DNA of 6,530 nucleotides from an uncultured Lachnospiraceae bacterium (GTDB lineage: Bacteria; Bacillota; Clostridia; Lachnospirales; Lachnospiraceae): contig CAKRWX010000142.1 of NCBI GenBank assembly GCA_934418055.1, positions 1 to 6,530 on the forward strand. The letters are read 5' to 3'. The notes beneath the pieces were generated by a model, which saw nothing but the letters and a program-made list of their open reading frames with translations, was not told the origin of the DNA and ran no database searches. Below are positions 5,635-6,530 of this stretch, in pieces (the stretch's first letter is position 1; every line of letters begins with the position of its first letter). The position numbers were made by a program, and so were the translations under genes.

Positions 5635-5948
5635 AGCTCCTTTTCCGCCGCTTCGGCGATGGACTGCGCCCGGCGCTCCACGATCTTGAAGTAATACTGG
5701 GCTGAGTGGATATCCTGCTCCAGCATCCGGAGCTGTTCCGTGGCCTTCTGGATCCGGGTAAGCCGCTCCTGCTCCTTCCGGATCCGTTCCTGGACCTCCT
5801 TCAGCCGCTCCTCCTGCCGGGGCAGCTCCCAGACGCAACGGGTGACCAGATTCTCAAATTTCTCCGTGAAGCTCCTCCCCGCCTGACGCTCGATGAGCTC
5901 CGCCAGATCATCGGAAAAGCGGATGCTGCGGATGTTGGTTTTCGCCAT
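5631..5948 (-). CDS. Ribbon-helix-helix DNA-binding protein with coiled-coil tail
   Basis: A 105-residue protein. Residues 4-40 (TNIRSIRFSDDLAELIERQAG then SFTEKFENLVTRCV) have the strand-helix-helix pattern of Arc/MetJ-type ribbon-helix-helix proteins, which bind DNA as dimers through the N-terminal strand. Residues about 44-105 are highly charged with regular Leu/Ile spacing (ERLKEVQERIRKEQERLTRI), a probable coiled coil for oligomer formation. The start follows GAGGGGGTG, which overlaps the stop of the upstream gene 12 bases away, so the two form an operon. It could regulate the transposase or the divergent promoter at 6467, or act as an accessory to replication. The DNA target is unknown; the palindromes at 5544 and 6443 are candidates. 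The stop lies inside the third 53-bp repeat. Confidence 0.75.
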   Translation of the reverse strand: MAKTNIRSIRFSDDLAELIERQAGRSFTEKFENLVTRCVWELPRQEERLKEVQERIRKEQERLTRIQKATEQLRMLEQDIHSAQYYFKIVERRAQSIAEAAEKEL

Positions 5949-5960
5949 GCCGCCACCCCC

Positions 5961-6179
5961 TCACAGCTCAACGCCGTAGACCCGGCTGATGACGCTCTTG
6001 ATGTGGTAGGCCGTGGCGATCCCGCCGTTCCAGCTCACGATGCACTCCAGGACCTCTCCCGGCGTCAGCGTCTCCTGTGGATCCAGGTGGTAGTGGTCAT
6101 GCAGCGCCTCCACCTCGCTGGGCATCAGATCCTCCTCCCAGCTCCGCAGCGTCCTGGCTTCCCGCTCAATCTTCATCAT
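5961..6179 (-). CDS. Small soluble protein of unknown function
   Basis: A 72-residue protein starting with two consecutive ATG codons (6179-6177 and 6176-6174). GGGAGG lies about eight bases upstream of the first, favouring it. The protein is acidic and soluble, with no membrane segment (SWEEDLMPSEVEALHDHYHL, then LTPGEVLECIVSWNGGIATAYHIKSVISRVYGVEL). The second half could be a small helical domain. It sits directly ahead of the ribbon-helix-helix gene in the same operon and is probably co-expressed. I do not recognise the family and see no catalytic motif. Confidence 0.65.
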   Translation of the reverse strand: MMKIEREARTLRSWEEDLMPSEVEALHDHYHLDPQETLTPGEVLECIVSWNGGIATAYHIKSVISRVYGVEL

Positions 6180-6293
6180 AGCTCGTTCCTCCCATAGTAA
6201 AAAGTGGTGGCAGCGCTCGGCCTCGCCGAGCGTGTGTCATTACCGCCGTGTGAGATTCCGGCGGGGTCAAGACTGGCCGCAGGCCACTTGCGC
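6180..6293. other. Gene-free region with tandem hairpins (candidate origin or packaging region)
   Basis: Three hairpins follow each other: CGCTCGGC/GCCGAGCG (6214-6232, 8 bp, loop CTC), CCGCCG/CGGCGG (6243-6264, 6 bp, loop 10) and TGGCC/GGCCA (6274-6286, 5 bp, loop GCA). GTCAAGAC (6266-6273) can also pair with GTCTTGAC (6337-6344), enclosing the last hairpin and the terminator; GGC (6260-6262) and GCC (6345-6347) extend it across a three-base bulge. Clustered hairpins in the one long intergenic region are what filamentous phages use for strand origins and the packaging signal. No specific origin sequence is recognised, and I found no convincing promoter for the leftward operon. Confidence 0.5.
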
Positions 6294-6333
6294 AAAAAAA
6301 TTCTCCGGCTCCTCAGAACCGGAGAACTTTTTT
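6294..6333. terminator. Bidirectional intrinsic terminator
   Basis: Seven A's (6294-6300), the stem TTCTCCGG (6301-6308) pairing perfectly with CCGGAGAA (6319-6326), then C and six T's (6328-6333). The A and T tracts make it a good intrinsic terminator in both directions. It lies between the leftward operon starting at 6179 and the rightward promoter at 6467, an odd place because divergent units should not need it. Confidence 0.85.
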
Positions 6334-6442
6334 GTGGTCTTGACGCCGTTGGAAGCTCATGGCACGCTCCCGTCCACCGTCTCCCTGGAATTTTTATGGC
6401 AATTGTCTAAATTCTTCTTGACATTCGCCTTCCCCGGGAAAC
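6334..6442. other. Gene-free stretch left of the rightward promoter
   Basis: No supportable gene. It contains a second TTGACA (6418-6423) with no acceptable -10 box at normal spacing, and a small palindrome TTCCCCGGGAA (6430-6440). The block AATTG...TCTTGAC (6401-6422) resembles AATTG...TCCTTGAC (6451-6471), which hints at a duplicated promoter segment or repeated binding sites. Confidence 0.4.
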
Positions 6443-6489
6443 ACCGGAAAAATTGCAAAAACCTCCTTGACTTTTGCATTTTATCCGGT
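6443..6489. promoter_or_regulatory. 18+18 bp dyad overlapping the promoter, probable operator
   Basis: The left arm 6443-6460 (ACCGGA...TGCAAAA) and right arm 6472-6489 (TTTTGCA...TCCGGT) are inverse complements with two mismatches, separated by 11 bp. The -35 box TTGACT is almost entirely in the spacer, and the right arm runs to the first base of the -10 box. A regulator bound here would block RNA polymerase. The phage's ribbon-helix-helix protein is a candidate but nothing in the sequence proves it. Confidence 0.65.
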
Positions 6490-6494
6490 ATAAT
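6467..6494 (+). promoter_or_regulatory. Strong sigma-70-type promoter reading out of the window
   Basis: TTGACT (6467-6472), a 16-bp spacer, and a perfect TATAAT (6489-6494). It reads rightward. The transcript would start at about 6501 and enter genes beyond the window, probably the replication module. It is the best promoter in the window. Confidence 0.8.
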
Positions 6495-6513
6495 GATATG
6501 GCTTGCAGTCTGC

Positions 6514-6529
6514 GAGCAAATCCTTGCTC
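6514..6529 (+). other. Short hairpin at the start of the rightward transcript
   Basis: GAGCAA (6514-6519) pairs perfectly with TTGCTC (6524-6529) around ATCC. It lies about 13-28 bases after the expected transcription start. The window ends here, so I cannot tell whether it is an mRNA leader hairpin, an attenuator, or the first helix of a small RNA. Confidence 0.45.
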
Positions 6530-6530
6530 T

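Larger units (their letters stand above)
1..6530. mobile_element. Inovirus-like (filamentous phage) genome or prophage, incomplete at both ends
   Basis: Gene content and order match a filamentous phage: a large anchored surface protein, several membrane proteins of 45-166 residues, a coat-like peptide, a Zot/pI-type assembly ATPase, then a transposase and small regulators on the opposite strand. No secretin, replication initiator or tyrosine integrase is present. The missing secretin fits a host with a single membrane. Replication genes are inferred to lie right of the window, downstream of the promoter at 6467-6494. Neither phage-host junction is recognisable, so I cannot tell an integrated prophage from a circular form opened elsewhere. 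Confidence 0.8.

Noticed and set aside
5500..5838. N-terminal extension of the transposase to 450 residues
   Set aside because: It would run out of frame through the ribbon-helix-helix gene, the 53-bp repeat and the palindrome; the ATG at 5499 has a good ribosome binding site and gives normal IS30 length.
6418..6446. Second rightward promoter from TTGACA at 6418
   Set aside because: No acceptable -10 sequence at 16-18 bp spacing.
6495..6530. tRNA or other stable RNA gene at the right edge
   Set aside because: Only one 6-bp hairpin is visible before the window ends; no tRNA arms or conserved bases can be identified.

Overview
The window looks like most of an integrated or episomal filamentous phage (inovirus) of a GC-rich, Gram-positive Clostridia-type host. 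The phage call rests on gene content and order: a large surface protein ending in a membrane anchor, a run of tiny membrane proteins with overlapping starts and stops, a coat-like peptide of about 60 residues, and a Zot/pI-type ATPase carrying Walker A (GVPGSGKT) and Walker B (VIIDEAG). The host call is an inference from strong AGGAGG-type ribosome binding sites, GC-rich codon use and the absence of a secretin gene, which a single-membrane host would not need. I cannot name a species.

Left part, + strand (1-4440): the structural and assembly operon. It holds a 5'-incomplete adsorption-like protein (1-2361) with a LamG-like domain; small membrane proteins of 46, 77, 166 and 45 residues (2424-3438), the last three translationally coupled; a probable major coat peptide (about 3487-3672) with no usual start codon; a perfect 13-bp hairpin; and the Zot-like ATPase (3739-4440). 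The operon promoter lies outside the window.

Right part, - strand (4486-6179), convergent with the structural operon: a 72-residue protein of unknown function, a ribbon-helix-helix/coiled-coil protein, and an IS30-family DDE transposase. The transposase sits where an integrase is expected and may integrate the phage.

Far right (6180-6530): no gene. It is packed with hairpins, holds a two-way terminator, and has a strong sigma-70-type promoter firing rightwards out of the window, overlapped by an 18+18 bp dyad. Presumably replication genes follow.

The most unusual feature is a family of three elements, each exactly 53 bp (2358-2410, 4437-4489, 5582-5634). They share the outer arms GTAACAC(A/G)...TGTGTTAC and an inner GCTCC(A/G)G motif, but their interiors otherwise vary while still able to fold. 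Each overlaps the stop codon of a neighbouring gene, and the middle one holds the stops of two convergent genes. They divide the phage into modules and sit on both sides of the transposase. A separate 32-bp near-perfect palindrome lies just upstream of the transposase. Together these suggest a structure-recognising mobility or module-exchange system, though terminators or packaging signals are also possible.
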